Positions 1-12,180 are shown, counted from the first letter of the stretch. The stretch: DNA of 64,000 nucleotides from Hyaloperonospora brassicae (GCA_947650285.1 CANTFL010001482.1:266314-330313), one strand, 5' to 3'. Made by a program: numbers and translations. The notes: generated from the sequence alone by a model not told the origin.

Positions 1-224
1 GCTTTTGGTCATTGCGTTTTTATAGCACGTCCAAACTGTTAGTATACCACGCATGTATTGCGACCTGATGACACACATTGATACTTTGCGTTCGATACCG
101 ATACAGTCTCGGGTATTGCAGGTCAACACATTCAGGACCTTGTGAGCAACCCACAACATTGTGTGTGTTCTTCATCTAGCACAAGTTCTGCTGGTGTCTT
201 TTATTCATTGCGAGAAAGCTGTCC

Positions 225-240
225 GCTCATATTGTTTTAA
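225..240 (+). promoter_or_regulatory. possible initiator-like element upstream of RFT1
   Basis: GCTCAT followed by ATTGTTTT resembles the oomycete core promoter, an initiator joined to a T-rich flanking element. It lies about 190 bases before the chosen ATG, further than usual for oomycete 5' leaders, so this is only a candidate. No other promoter signal stands out in positions 1-420. Confidence 0.22.
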
Positions 241-420
241 ACCTCTTCTGCCGTGCGACAATTTTGCGGTTGCGCCCGACGAAATAACACAACTCATGCA
301 AACACGACAAAAGTAGGCGTCCACAGCGCGAGGCAAGCCAATGTTGCGCATCTTCTGTTGCTTACCCGTCGTCGATCTTCCGAGCAACTTGTGTCGCCAC
401 CAGTCCACGTCAGACATAGC

Positions 421-2136
421 ATGAGCAGCTCCGATAGTGAAGTGCTCTCTCGAGCCTTCCACGGCAATTCCTACCGCTTCGTGCAGCGGTTGCTAACGTT
501 TGTGGCCAACTCAGTCGTACTGCGCACATTGCACCTTCATGTAACGGGTGCCGTCACAGTGCGTCTCGAACTCACACTGGCCTCGATCTTCGTGTTCCGC
601 GACGGCTTTCGCCTGGCGTTTCTCCGAATGCCGTCCATTGATACGACAGGCGCCGGTATGAAACAACTGCAGTTGCAGCAATTGGTAAACGCCGCGTGGC
701 TATCGACTGCCATCACGTGGGCACTCGCAGGTCTGTTGCTGCTGTCTACGGCGCTCTTAACGTCGTCCGAGACGGTGGACAGTGGCGACGCGGTATCGAG
801 TTACTCGGTCGTGTTTGCAATGTACTGTGGTGCTGCAATGATTGAGGCGCTGGCCGAGCCCATGTTCCTCTTGTCGCACGCTAGTGTGCTCGTGAGCTGG
901 CAAGTCGCAGCACAGAGTGCTGCCTTTTTGGTGCGAGCGGCCGTGCAGTATGTTGGAGTGGTCGTGCTGCAGCTAAATTTGATTGCATATGGACTCGCAG
1001 AGCTTTTGTATGCAGTGACAGTGTTGCTCGTGTTTGTGCTGTTCTTTTGCCGACGAATGTATCGTCCTTCGGATACCGACAACAAGTTCGCGTTCACAAC
1101 GATGACTGAACTGTTGCCGAAACGGACAGAGCCAGGTATTGGGTGGTGTCACGCAGAACTGAAGACGTTATTGGTACCGCTGGGTGTGCAAAGTGCAGTC
1201 AAGTATCTCCTTACTGAAGGCGACAAGTGGGTGCTGACAATGTTCGCTTCGCTGCATGACATGGGAATCTATGGAATGGTGTCAAACCTAGGATCACTCG
1301 TGCCGAGGATTGTCTTCTTGCCTATTGAAGAAGCGACGAAGGCTATCTTCAGTAAGCTTGCGCTTGCACAGAAGCAAAAAAGTGATGACGAAGATGGCAA
1401 GAGAGTCAAGATGGATGAGCTGGCGAATGGACAGACATTGCTGCTTGTGCTGCTCAAGCTTATGAACCTGGTGGGGCTGGTGTTTCTATGTTTCGGAACA
1501 AGTTATGCAAAAACGTTGGTGCTGTTATTGTACGGAGCTGAGAAAGTTGGGCAAGGAGTAGGCGCCGCATTGGCTGTCTATTGCGCCTACATCCCTCTCT
1601 TGGGAGTGAATGGAGTTTGTGAAGCTGTGGTGCATGCGATCGGAAACGACCAGGAACTCATACATCTCAACAAGCTACTCGGTGTGTTCTTCGCCATATA
1701 CGCGGTCAGTGCGCTTGTGTTCATGCAAGTTCTCGACTGGGGTACCTTTGGCCTGATCCTGGCAAACTGTGTGAACATGGCCTGCCGGATTCTATATTGT
1801 CTGGCATTCCTGGCCTCGTACTTCCGCCAAGTAGCTCCCAATGTCCAGACGGCCAGTGCTTTCGCGAATGGATTGTCCTTTTGGCGTCAGTCTTTGCCAG
1901 ATCGACTCGTAGTGTCTGCATTCGTGGTTTCGATGGGCGTGACTGCAACCTCTCAGCGTGTACTGCTCAATTCCGGGACCGAGAAACCACCCTCGTTGAT
2001 GTTTCACATGCTGCACGTGGCAGTGGGCGCACTTTGCTTTGCTGGAACGGCGCTTGTGCTCATTCTGAAGGAGCAGCGTCTGATACGTGATCAGGTGGCA
2101 GCCCTTCGAGTTCAGAGCAAGCCTCACAGCGACTAG
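421..2136 (+). CDS. RFT1: RFT1 family lipid-linked oligosaccharide protein
   Basis: This is a 571-residue multi-pass ER membrane protein of the RFT1 family. The family is needed for N-glycosylation and was proposed to help Man5GlcNAc2-PP-dolichol reach the luminal side; its direct flippase role is debated. Near the N-terminus the RLLTF, VVLR, RLEL and FRDGFRLA sequences follow the family's first conserved block. The middle holds the diagnostic LLTEGDKWVLT followed by YGMVSNLGSLVPR and FLPIEEA. A YCAYIPLLGVNGVCEA block follows. Length is close to the usual 540-570 residues, with about a dozen hydrophobic segments and no intron. The frame is open upstream to 253, but the first in-frame ATG is at 421 and conservation begins just after it. 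It is intact and looks functional. Confidence 0.93.
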   Translation: MSSSDSEVLSRAFHGNSYRFVQRLLTFVANSVVLRTLHLHVTGAVTVRLELTLASIFVFRDGFRLAFLRMPSIDTTGAGMKQLQLQQLVNAAWLSTAITWALAGLLLLSTALLTSSETVDSGDAVSSYSVVFAMYCGAAMIEALAEPMFLLSHASVLVSWQVAAQSAAFLVRAAVQYVGVVVLQLNLIAYGLAELLYAVTVLLVFVLFFCRRMYRPSDTDNKFAFTTMTELLPKRTEPGIGWCHAELKTLLVPLGVQSAVKYLLTEGDKWVLTMFASLHDMGIYGMVSNLGSLVPRIVFLPIEEATKAIFSKLALAQKQKSDDEDGKRVKMDELANGQTLLLVLLKLMNLVGLVFLCFGTSYAKTLVLLLYGAEKVGQGVGAALAVYCAYIPLLGVNGVCEAVVHAIGNDQELIHLNKLLGVFFAIYAVSALVFMQVLDWGTFGLILANCVNMACRILYCLAFLASYFRQVAPNVQTASAFANGLSFWRQSLPDRLVVSAFVVSMGVTATSQRVLLNSGTEKPPSLMFHMLHVAVGALCFAGTALVLILKEQRLIRDQVAALRVQSKPHSD

Positions 2137-3952
2137 ACATTTCGCACACAGCACGCATGCCGTCACAGAGTCTACTCCAGTAGAGGACAAGATTCTGTTA
2201 GAAGTTTCCTAGCGAGCAAACAATAGCGATGATGCGAGTCAGTGACCTGTCTGGTTATTTTAGTTGCACAACGTCAGACCTGGAATCACGAGAGACAACT
2301 ATAGACGCGATGAGGGTTCAAGCACGCAAAGATATACGCTTTAATACTGGAGGTCTCCTAGCACAATGTATCTAAGATGAAGAGTCTTCGTTCAAGCCAG
2401 CGACGGACTCATTTGCACGAGCGTTTGCTGTCGTGCGAGTAGTTTATGACGGTCTGAACATTGTCGCGTAATGGAAGACTTTTGCGTGGTACCTCTTTGC
2501 CCATCAGTGTGCGGCATCATTGACGATGCCTCTTCCCTTTATCCCTGCTGAACTGCTTCTCAAGCATACGCTTGCTTGTACAGACGCGTAGTTTCGTGGC
2601 TCACTTGCCTCAGCAAGTTGCGTTGTTCCGACGGCGCTCAGCCATCTTGGCCAGGTCAGCTACCTCGTGCGAATTCGTGCAAACGATATCGCTCGCAATG
2701 CTTTCGCGTGGTATGCTATGTAGCCAATACGTACCCTCCCTACCAAGCTGAGAGCATGTTGTGGAATACACGACTGATGTTGCACTCCCTAGCCTAATCC
2801 ATGCTGGCTGGCCGAGCTCTTGCGCATGCCTCGGAGATTCCTTCCGATGCGGCGAGTCCGGTAAGCTACATATTCCTCATGCGTGAGAAAGGAGATCGTC
2901 GGCTTTTTCGTGCTTGTCGCACCGTATACGACGTCGTGAACAAGCTCTCGTTGTTCCTCACATTCATCCGATTGTGTAGTCAAGAAGTAAAGGAAGAACG
3001 TCGTCATCATCATAGCTGATGCGGCAAATGCGTTTGCTGTGGGCTTCTTTGGTACTGCCTGCTCCGACAGTGTTGGCTGGTACATCTGACTGGGATCTCT
3101 TCCACGTAGAAGTAATCGTAATGCATGTGCTATCACATCCACTGGAGATGCTCATTGCTATCGTATAGATACTTCGACTCTGAACAAGTTGAGCTGCCGA
3201 CTGTCAGCACGCGAACAACTCTCTGCTCGTCATCCTTTCGTTTATGTCTAACCCGCCGTCGAGTTGGTCGTGCTCGTCCACCCAGACGCATGTTTCGGAT
3301 AAATGGGTAGCCAGACCGACTATTTCTTTTTCATGTCCGAGTCCTGTGTAACTTGTATGTACGGTAAGGATGTCCGGACATAAACTAGGGCGCCGCTTAC
3401 GTCTCGTCATTATCTAACAGTCAATCGACTAACTTTGACGATCCGTCGTCACGTGTTTCGTGACCTCTATCCCATATTTGTAAGACTATAGACTGCCCTC
3501 ATGGCCCGAACTACGACCAGGTACAATCGCGTTAGCAGTTGTAATCTTAGAGTATGTGTTACGTCTGGCAACTTCTCAACAATGCAAACCATCTTGAAGG
3601 TAACAAGAAAAGATGGGTTGATCTTGCGGACTAAATGTCAAGACTGCGTCCCACGGACTGTCTAGATATCAAGACAGGAGATCAAGGAAAATTACAAGCT
3701 GGCTGTTTGATGGAAGATCGAGATGATCGACCACGCGTTCCATCTCTTCATGTTGCAAAGGCCCTCCAACCGACAAGGATGTCCAACGCCAAAGATAACG
3801 AGGCGCGGTCACACTGTATTGATGATGTAGTGTCGCGTTGTGCGCAATGTTAAAGATGTATGTCCGCACCCAGATTATCAAACAACACTGGATTGAACAA
3901 ATGCCACAACAAGTTTATCACGAGCAACTGACAGCTTGACATGCCGATCGGA
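2137..3952. other. intergenic region, no gene recognised
   Basis: This is about 1.8 kb between the convergent RFT1 and GPATCH4-like genes. It holds only short overlapping open frames of up to 117 codons on both strands, with no recognisable domain, repeat or transposon motif. I see no support for a gene, though a small spliced gene cannot be excluded by eye. Confidence 0.5.
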
Positions 3953-4732
3953 TCACATCGAGTCGCCACGTGCAGCTCGCTTCTTCTCTTTTTTCTTCTT
4001 TCTCTTTCTCTCTTTCTTCTCCTTCACTCCCTCAGCTTCACTTTGCTTGGCCTTCTTCCTTCTTTGTCCCATTTCTTGCTCTTCTATCACGTCAGTGCTC
4101 GATGCACCCGATGTCTCTGCATCTTGACTCTCCTGCAGCTTTGCTTTTTGAAGCTGCAGCTCGTCGCGTTTCAGCTTCCCGTTGCACGAGCCATAGGCCC
4201 GACGACCGAACAGCTTTCCACCCGTCGCAGCAAACAGCTCTTCGGCCGTCGGAATGCGCACTTCGCACTGCACTTGCTCGGGTCGGTCTTTCCTTTTGTT
4301 GCCGGACGTTTGTCGCTCCAGCCGTCTCGCTCGCTTGCGCTTCTTCTTTGCGCGATCGGTCTCGTCAGCATCGGACAGCTCCTCGTCGACCACAATTTTA
4401 CTGGCAACCGAGTCGTACACATTGTACCACCACTGCTTCTGCTGCTCGTGCACCTCCTTCTTCTCGGCCCCCACGCCCTGCAGCTCCACGCGCCGCTTCA
4501 CCTTCACGTGGTACTGCACGCCTTGCTCGTGCTTGCCCAGGCCTTTGCCGACCGCCCACCCCATCTTCGCCATCTGAAGACGGGCAAACGCCGACACGCC
4601 GATCGACGCGCTCTCGTTGGCCATTGCGCTCAACGTGCTCCTGAGTTTCTTGCCCACGAGAGGGACAGCGGCATCCTGTGTTGTCATGATGGACGCGGCC
4701 ACTATCTGGTGCAAAGACGGAGGAAGCGGCAC
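3953..4732 (-). CDS. GPATCH4-like nucleolar G-patch protein
   Basis: This is a 259-residue protein. Residues about 45-90 form a G-patch (KMGWAVGKGLGKHEQG), continuing into a GVG...WWYNVYD block around residues 86-107 that is typical of the GPATCH4 subfamily rather than other G-patch proteins. A second family block, AEELFAATGGK, follows near residue 160. The C-terminus is a long Lys/Arg-rich run, expected for nuclear or nucleolar targeting. G-patch proteins usually bind and activate DEAH-box RNA helicases in ribosome or snRNA processing; that role is inferred here. The start could be the first ATG (4732) or the ATG 15 codons in (4687). There is no intron. The long open frame on the opposite strand is a shadow of the biased Lys/Glu codons. 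Confidence 0.85.
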   Translation of the reverse strand: MPLPPSLHQIVAASIMTTQDAAVPLVGKKLRSTLSAMANESASIGVSAFARLQMAKMGWAVGKGLGKHEQGVQYHVKVKRRVELQGVGAEKKEVHEQQKQWWYNVYDSVASKIVVDEELSDADETDRAKKKRKRARRLERQTSGNKRKDRPEQVQCEVRIPTAEELFAATGGKLFGRRAYGSCNGKLKRDELQLQKAKLQESQDAETSGASSTDVIEEQEMGQRRKKAKQSEAEGVKEKKERKRKKKKEKKRAARGDSM

Positions 4733-4825
4733 GCCAGCGGTGTCTATGACTGGCAGTCGAGGGAGACGGATGAAGATGCGACGATTGGCTCACGGGATCA
4801 ACAATACAAACAGAGCAGCGTGAAC

Positions 4826-4859
4826 GGAATGGGGCGAAGACTGAATAGATTCGAAATGG
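4826..4859 (-). promoter_or_regulatory. candidate initiator sites for the GPATCH4-like gene
   Basis: Read on the minus strand, two heptamers (CCATTCC at 4832-4826 and CCATTTC at 4859-4853) fit the YCAYTYY-type oomycete initiator, roughly 95-125 bases upstream of the first ATG. Spacing is plausible, but the motif is short and may be chance. Confidence 0.25.
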
Positions 4860-4864
4860 AATAG

Positions 4865-5167
4865 GGGAAGAAAAATGGGGGAAGCAATGATTAGAGTGAG
4901 CAATGAATCGAGTAAACAATGATTGGGTAATTATGAACATAAGGAGGAATGAATGGAGCATAGAATATGATTGTCAAATATTCAACGGACAATTAATCAT
5001 TGTGTAATTGATCAGTGGGCGAAGTTGCAGCATAACATTTATACAAAATGCTTTCCTGCGCGCATATCTATATTGACGCGAGCCAACTACTTCCGAGTCG
5101 GCATGACTAACACGAGGCCTCGGACAGAACGACTATATCACTTTTCGATTATGTGTCAATGACATGA
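4865..5167. other. AT-rich intergenic, nothing recognised
   Basis: Purine-rich then AT-rich sequence with scattered GAATGA/ATGATT words. No gene, repeat or regulatory signal could be supported. Confidence 0.5.
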
Positions 5168-7038
5168 CAGTCGTCCGTCCATGAGGCGGACCAAAATGCG
5201 CGGCGCGAATGCCTCGTTCCTTACATAAAACATTTCCATTATAGAGGGTCGATCTGAACCCATTCTAAGAAATGCATTCATGGCCCAATGTTTATTTTGC
5301 ATCGATCATGGCTATCAAACGTGCTCGATAGTACTTGCCAGCTTCTTGTTCGATTCGTCACTATAATGCGTTATCGAACGGAAGGATAACAAAAAATACA
5401 AAATTCTTGAGCGTAGAATGACTTAGTCATAATCTCATCGACACTGTCAACATCACTGTCGTCCTTAACCGCCTCACGCTCCATCGTGTCTGAGTCGCAC
5501 TCGATTGGCTCGTCGTCATCCACACCAATGTACTCCTCGACGCTGACACCGCAAGTCAGACCCTCCATGAACTTAATAAGATGGTTCTTAACAGATCGAT
5601 AATTGCGTTGGTTGTAGTTGCGTAGTAGGGTGTGATCGTCCATCGTTACCGCGTCCACGATATCAAACTTTCTCCAGCAGTTACGAATACCTTGCCCGGG
5701 AACCTCCTCCCTCCTCCATGCAGCGAAGCGCACAGCCTCTAGGATATCCAACTTTCTGTCAATTCTGGTGAGGATTGCATCCAGGAGCTTTCGAACAAAC
5801 CTCTTTCGATACCGCGCGTCTCGATTGACCGAATGATTCCTATCATAATGTAAACACGTAAAATTGCTGGTCAAGAGACCATCGATCCAAACTTACCTGC
5901 GTCGAGCGATTACAATTGTGCTGTCATGTTTGGCGGCAGGAAAATTGGCTTGATATTGTAGCATTTACGGGCGGAATAGTGACACGACGCGATGTCCAAC
6001 AGGAGAAGTACTTGCCTCTCGTGCATCTTGGCATCGAAATGCCAAATCCACTCAGCAAATTTTGGCCTATTTACCACGCAGTCTTGATGTTGAAGTACAC
6101 AAACTTCATTTACTTGGAGTTGGCTTTTCGAAATGCTCGTGGCTACTTTGACTTGCCTAGGACAATAAGATTCATCGTCTGGGCCCAGTCATGTTGCAGC
6201 AACTTGCGACTGTGATACGATCCTTTTCTGACTTCCTTCGGTTTCTCTTGACCGTTTCTAGTGTCTTGTTTGGAGGTAGAAGATAGAAGGGAGATGATTC
6301 GTCAAAATGGAACACTTCTTGTGGTGGACACTGGCCAATCAGCTCTTTAAGCTCCATTCGATTCACTGACAAATATGTGCGATCAACTGAGTCTACCTCG
6401 CCGTGGGCAACAAACCCCTGGATGCCGTGTTTAGTCTTAGACTTGTGCAACCACCCATTTGCATGCCGTAGGTCGTTCTCACTTAGTCCATGAATGGCTC
6501 GAAAGCGGCCTTTTTCTGGTAGGAGCTCGTCTATGAGAATTGCTTTATCGTCATTGAGACGATGGTATGCGAGGAGCGCAGCGAAAACCGCTAAAAACAG
6601 CACCTAATGATTGCATTTTTGCCCCTTGGCAAGAAACGCGTTGTCTGCTCCTGGAGAGTACATTCTACTGACGATTTAGAGACCTAAAAGCCGAGCCCCT
6701 CTCTGGACCAGCCTTATATTTGAGCAAACTTGATGCCTGGTGTGCGTCTGATGCGCACCCGCACCTGACGCTTTTTCTCCATCGTGAGTATCGTTCGCTT
6801 CGTCGACATGTCTGGGGCGGAAAGAAAGCAAATGTACAGAATGACAGGTAATGCGAGACTGGGGCAAGCTCAAATTGAGAAGGAGAAAGCAACTCAGTGC
6901 GCGCTTTTTTGATTCCCTGTATCTTATGCCTATTGTATAAAGTCAACAAAAACCAAGTGACGTGGCTTGGTGCGGGACACGGAGTTCCTCAAACAGAAAT
7001 TTACCCTCGTTAGGGATTCTTATATGGAGGGATCACTG
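5168..7038 (-). mobile_element. degenerate pogo/Tigger-type DNA transposon
   Basis: A broken transposase on the minus strand lies between two weak terminal inverted repeats. The right end read inward from 7038 starts CAGTGATCCCTCCAT. The left end at 5168 starts CAGTCGTCCGTCCAT and matches at 12 of 15 positions. A TA dinucleotide follows the right end, as expected for this superfamily; the left flank reads GA. The total of about 1.87 kb is normal for pogo elements. The ends are probable rather than certain. Confidence 0.55.
5371..6809 (-). pseudogene. pogo/Tigger transposase, inactivated
   Basis: Pieces of one DDE transposase can be followed on the minus strand. The N-terminal helix-turn-helix begins near 6809 (MEKKRQVRV, then TPGIKFAQ with a stop inside it). 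The first catalytic region is at 6603-6172, with FHFDESSPFYLLPP and KDRITVASCCN. The last catalytic region has LPPNMTAQL, a stop, then SLDAG near 5905-5940. The C-terminal block (RKRFVRKLLDAI, IRNCWRK) lies in 5874-5371. At least two in-frame stops and several frame changes separate the blocks, so it cannot make active transposase. The family cuts and pastes DNA at TA sites. Short open frames on the plus strand here are shadows. Confidence 0.8.
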
Positions 7039-8787
7039 TACAAATTGTCCTTTTTATGTTGAGCGATTGGTAGTTATAAACACCCTGAATAATGTAAATG
7101 ACATCAATCAGTCACTTTCTTGGGATGTCTGATTGCAAACACAAAGTTTGATCTGTTGCAATTATGGACCAGTGCGTCAGTTGCACAGAGTTGGTTCAAA
7201 CAAGTAATTACATATCTGAAGGTGGCATGATTTTGTGTAACGCGTCAGGTATATGTCAAAATGCTGATATTATGTATTGTAGTTGTCCGTTTGAAGAAGA
7301 TGAGCACAGGCTATAGAAGAGTGAGACAATATTTACATGCACTACAAAGCCATCAGCTGTGGTCGATTGCGAGACCAAATTTTGCATTTTTTGTGGCACG
7401 TTATTTAGTATCGACTGATACAAAGTATTTCGTACCGAAGCTAACAATTGAATTTGCATTCCATTAGTCATTTGATGTATGTAAGACCATTATAATCCAT
7501 TTACATGCTACGTTTCTCCAAGCGTCACGAATCAACTATATACATATTGTCACGAAGTGGGCATTCTGCTTTCGATTGATCATACAGAATCGAACATATT
7601 ATAACAAGTGCAGTCAATCTAAACTGTGAGTGTAAGAAGATAAAAAGATGCTTCGACCCGCACGAAGAAGTCGTTATAGAAATGAATCAATGAATCCTTA
7701 CCTTGCTCGTAAATTTCTTCTTCGCTGCCGGCGAGAAAGAAGTTATAACCTTATCCGGGTATTCAGGTTGGTGCATGTGTCAGTTGGTCGTAGAAACTAT
7801 AAAGAGACATCTTGAACTATAGAACCAGCGTAGCATCGATGCCTCCGTGAACCTGCTGATGCAGCATGTAGTGTTACCATCCGTGTCTACTAAAGAACAA
7901 ATCATTCACATACGACGCTATCCAGACGTAAAATCTTACTTTATTTACTACAGCATTCTATTTTATTACTATAATTCTCACAAGGAAGATATAGCGCATA
8001 TATAGCATCAAATATTATTGCGAAACTAATGGACGGGGACAGATTTAAAAGCATTGTAGGTAGTAAAGAGACACAAAAAACATCATAAGAAGACCCTGTC
8101 ATTTCTTTCGGTACGCAAAAAGAGACTATCTAATCAAAATAAAAGACTGCTGTAGTTTTCTTGATGCAAATATAATGGATATGTGCAGCAAATGTGGCAT
8201 GACATTGAGCATGCGACGGTAACCAAATGAGGGCGATGAAGCTCATATGTAGTGGTGTTACACTTGGCTGGTAGAGTATGATGGCGCAAAAAACGTAACA
8301 AGCGAATAGTAAGGCTTTAGCTCATATGGAAAGGAAAAGAGCTCATACAAAGGGCTTGTGCTTGAGTAAACATCAGGAATCAGCGTCACGGACATGCCGA
8401 TCATAGAATTGTGGGCGTGTTTGAACGAAGTCCAAAGTCGAGAGCTTGACACAATCGAAGTAAATCTACAAAGTCGAGACATTGGCACAATTAATGTAAA
8501 TTTATAGCTCCGCTTCGATGGCGGTAGTGCAGTCTTTGCACGGTCCACCTATCACGTCTGATAGACTATTCTAGAAAAAGGAAAAAAAAGTAGCGATTGA
8601 ATAAAATAGAACATGATTATCTATTATAGATCGTGCATTTTTAAAAGCGAGTATCGTGGGCTCTCACGATCGGAATCGACATATACCTAGACCTCGTAAT
8701 CGGGGTTCGGGTATCGATTGGTGTTTTGTGAAGTATACCATTGAGCGAAACTATTCCATTCAGCAGGTTAAGTTGATAAATGTGGTG
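7039..8787. other. AT-rich region without a recognised gene
   Basis: About 1.75 kb of AT-rich sequence on both strands with only short, unconvincing open frames (the longest about 96 codons at 8258-8548). There are no domain matches, no tRNA and no clear repeats. It is the left flank into which element A inserted. Confidence 0.5.
8784..8787. repeat. target site duplication (left), element A
   Basis: GGTG immediately left of the 5' LTR, matching GGTG at 21356-21359 immediately right of the 3' LTR. This proves both LTR boundaries and a single insertion event without later exchange between ends. Confidence 0.85.
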
Positions 8788-9840
8788 TGTGGCAAAGCGG
8801 TCACAAGGAAATCTCCTCGGGACTGGGATCGGCGACCCAAAGGGTCACACACTCCAGTTAAGCCAAGAATGCTATGATTGGTGGATACAAGCTGGGATGG
8901 GTGGCTGGCAATAGCGTACCCAAACCCCAAGTGGACAGGATAGACCAGCCTGGGATGAGGCTATAGGGTAGTCACACCCGTTTTGATTACGAAATCCGTC
9001 GTGAGACATGGCAATACAAGACCCTCGATCTCACTGGAGGACCGCGATCCTAACCCAGGATCGCATGTCCGATCTCCAGATGCGATCAGCTAACGGGATC
9101 AAGATCCGCTAAGTGGGATCCCGATCCGCTCATAGGATCCCGATCCGCTAGTAGGATCACGAGGATATCTTGGGTGGGCCACAAGAAGATACAACGGTGG
9201 ATATAATGGGTGTGGACCACGTAAATGCGAGGGGACGATCTTCCTAGAAAGGCGACGCGTGACATCTGGTTAAGATATACGGATAGACATAGGGGTAGGG
9301 TTTAGGTTGTTTGATTAAAATAAACAGTTCAAATTACTTCACAAGGCATACGTTATTTCTTCCGGGTAGGATCTTTGGCCCCCCGTCGAATAAAGAGTCG
9401 CGCTACACGTCTACGCGAGTGTCGCACCTGGATTGTTTTGGCCAGATGTGTTCAAGAACTCTCAAGCAACATCAACTGCGATCGGACGCAACAAGACACG
9501 TCAAGGCAAGGCGCAAGATTCGCGAGAAGGCTCGCGGATCAAGCTACCACATAGTGGACAAGGCGATCTCGTTGAGATCAGGGTAACTTATATCAGTACC
9601 CACGAGGAACCCGTGATCGCGTGAAGATTTCCGCACGATCACAACCCCATCTCCAACACGGTCAAGTTTTCCTTCAACATGAGTCCACCTGAATGAGTGC
9701 AACCCGCCCTACCGACGGGTACACAAGGTGAAGAAGGCAACACACACGGAATCAGAGTACCCCCTCCGTTAGTCGGTCGTCCGCGCGCCAGTGGAGAGCT
9801 AAGATCGACTCATAAATTGAGCGATCGCCACTCCACCACA
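8788..9840 (+). repeat. 5' LTR of element A
   Basis: 1,053 bp, starts TGTGGCAAAG and ends CTCCACCACA (TG...CA). Its U3 carries about four imperfect 20-21-bp tandem units built on GGGATCCCGATCCGCT near 9090-9160, likely promoter or enhancer repeats. It differs from the 3' LTR at about nine positions, mostly transitions. Confidence 0.92.
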
Positions 9841-12180
9841 ATGGTGCGCGTGCCCGGATCGTCTGGTGACTCGGTATTTCACCGTGAGTCCCTAAGTGAA
9901 GAAGTGAAAGTCAAGACTGAACCTGGGATGGAAGCGTTAGAGGCAAAGGGATCGCCTCCGACGCGTGATTTTAAAAGACCCCTGATTATCAGAGTTTTGG
10001 GAGGGGCTCTGATGACAAGAAAATCAAAAAGAAAGATCGGTCAATCGATCTGGAACATAAACCTCGACCCCCTCCTATGGTCGCTTTGGGGACCACCGCG
10101 GATCGTACTGCAAACCACGATCCGCTGGGTGAAAACCCTTCAGCGAAAACTGACCAAAAACTACACAATACCACTCAGGCAATGTCAAAGAAGACGACTT
10201 TAAAGATAGATCGAGTGAAGAAAGAAGAGCCCAGATTAAATCGACACGATCACGGCGTGAAAGCGATCGTGAAGCCGATCAAGTTCGTAGAAGATGCTCT
10301 AGATATGAAGCTGGAAGGCTGGCAGTTGGATCGACTGGCGCAGGGATTTCATTAGAAGACGCTCAAGAATCTGCTATCAAGCGACCCCGTGCTACGGATA
10401 CTGAATCCTAAGCCAATCGGGGAGATACAAGGCCCGATATCCCGGACGAAGGTGGCGACTAACGCAGTAGAAGGGATCAGCGCGATCATCCAACTGTTGC
10501 AAGATGCTGGATACGTTGCTGGGGCGTTCGATGCGAACGAACTGCTGGAATGCGATCAGGATCAGGTGATCCATGCGTATCAATCGCTCTATGACAAGCT
10601 AATTCCTCTGACGGGGAAGTGCGAATCCGCGGATCCAGCGGTTGCTACGATCGCCGATGTCTCGAGGGGGTATCATACCGGATCGTCACATTATGCCTCG
10701 GCGGAATCAGAGATGGAGTCAGATGATTCGGTCGGCATCTAGCGAATGTCTCTAGGCCCAAGTGGTGCAACACCTCTATGCGATCGAGTCAAGTCGGTGA
10801 AGCTGAACTCGCGATCGAAGGCCACAGGTGCAAAAGAGTAGATGACGACTACTACGCAAGGGATCCTTCAGACATACCTCGATGAGGCCATGGAACGTTT
10901 TTGCCAAGATCAACAGGAACGAGCGTATTAAGCAATCTATCCTTGCCAAAGGATCAAGCCTGCTAGATCCCATGAAAGATATACCCCGATGTAGAGATAT
11001 AATCAGTGCAGTCGCGCAGCAGTCAGCCGAAGTTTTTCGACCCTGACGACATCGATCCCGATGATTCGGGTCAAGAAGATCGTAGACACGCTATGGTAGC
11101 TACGACCAAGACGTTGCAAGATGGTGGTAACATACCTCAACTCATTCATGTGTCGGAAATGACAGAGCTGAAATAATTCAGTGGCAAGGATCGAGCTGAA
11201 GATCGGGCCAGAAGCTGGATCAGCAAGGTAAAATCGGCCTTCTTGCGCGATCCAGCGCCCGATGAGGAGAAGTGTTTGGTGTTCGGAGATCTGCTGACAG
11301 GACCTGATCGAAACTGGTATAACCAACAAGGTCGATTCACTCAAAAGAATTGGAAGATATTGATGGATGAGTTTATGGTGCAGTATGGAGGGAAAGGTGT
11401 GTCTCTGACCAGACAATACTATCTCGCACGGAAACGATCGGATGAAAATACACAGGAGCATCTACACCGCTTAAATGTCGTGGCTAAGCACGCCAAGATC
11501 GCGATCAGAGACGAAAGGATGGCCAAATCGGACACACGTCGTGAACATGTGGAACATTTCATTGCCACGTTGGACGATTGCGATCTGACCAAGCAGCTGA
11601 ACCTGCTGCGATTGGCCGATGTCAATGAGTTTGATGGTACTTTACGTGCATGCCAAAGGATGGAGAGTCGTCAGTTAAAGACGTCGACAGGATCGAACAA
11701 GTTCCACCAGCGAGCGAATGCCTCCCCGAATCCTACGTTACCCAAGACTGCTCGGGCGGCGAGGGCAATCCGTGAGCGGATCGAAAGTAGCGGATCGGAA
11801 TCGGACTCGATTGGATCGGATGAAGACAAGGATCGCCGCCGAGTTTGTGTGACCACTACATCTGGTCAAGAGAGATCGGATCAAGATCATCGTACCTGGC
11901 AGAAGAATACTGGTGAAGAAGGTTTACGTGATCGAGGTGGAAAACCGAAGGCATGCATCCACTGCTGATCGACGCGACATGATGATCGTGGATGCTGGCA
12001 GGGACTAACGTGCCAGAAGTTTGGTCGCAAAGGGCATCCATCGGACAAGTGCTTCTACGTGTGTGCAGCATGTAGAGAAGTACATGAGAATGGCAAATGT
12101 CCCATGAAAGAGTTCTTTAACTTAATCCGCCAGTGGTATGTGCCTACTAAGTATGCGGGTATGTTTCCTTCCGATGCTTG
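9841..12180 (+). pseudogene. gag of element A (capsid and zinc-knuckle nucleocapsid)
   Basis: The capsid region is clear from about 11140 to 11690: DRAEDRARSWISKVKSAF, EEKCLVFGDLLTGPDRNWY and RREHVEHFIATLDD match oomycete Ty3 Gag. The nucleocapsid at 11950-12180 has a run of Cys/His residues (CIHC, then a GRKGHPSDKC segment and CAAC) ending in FFNLIRQWYVPTKYAG, a family signature. Stops interrupt it near 11170, at the CIHC motif and after FPSDA. One expected cysteine is a phenylalanine (CQKF). The part before about 11000 is in several frames and not confidently readable. Gag would form the virus-like particle. Confidence 0.8.
9842..9859 (+). other. primer binding site of element A
   Basis: One base after the LTR end, TGGTGCGCGTGCCCGGAT begins with TGG, as expected for pairing with the CCA tail of a tRNA primer for minus-strand DNA synthesis. 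The tRNA could not be identified without the organism's tRNA set. Confidence 0.6.

Noticed and set aside
253..420. 56-codon upstream extension of RFT1
   Set aside because: The frame is open but has no ATG before 421, and conserved RFT1 sequence begins right after 421.
2789..3142. 117-codon minus-strand open frame
   Set aside because: No recognisable feature and overlapped by equally long frames on other strands.
3941..4864. 307-codon plus-strand open frame opposite the GPATCH4-like gene
   Set aside because: Composition is the mirror of Lys/Glu-rich codons (Ser/Leu/Phe/Arg runs); the G-patch domain is clearly on the minus strand.
5221..5262. TIR-like sequence reading outward (TTATAGAGGGTCGATCTG)
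   Set aside because: It points away from the pogo transposase and has no partner; better ends are found at 5168 and 7038.
9697..10203. 168-codon frame starting inside the 5' LTR of element A as a separate gene
   Set aside because: It crosses the LTR end and primer site, so it is chance reading into the gag leader.
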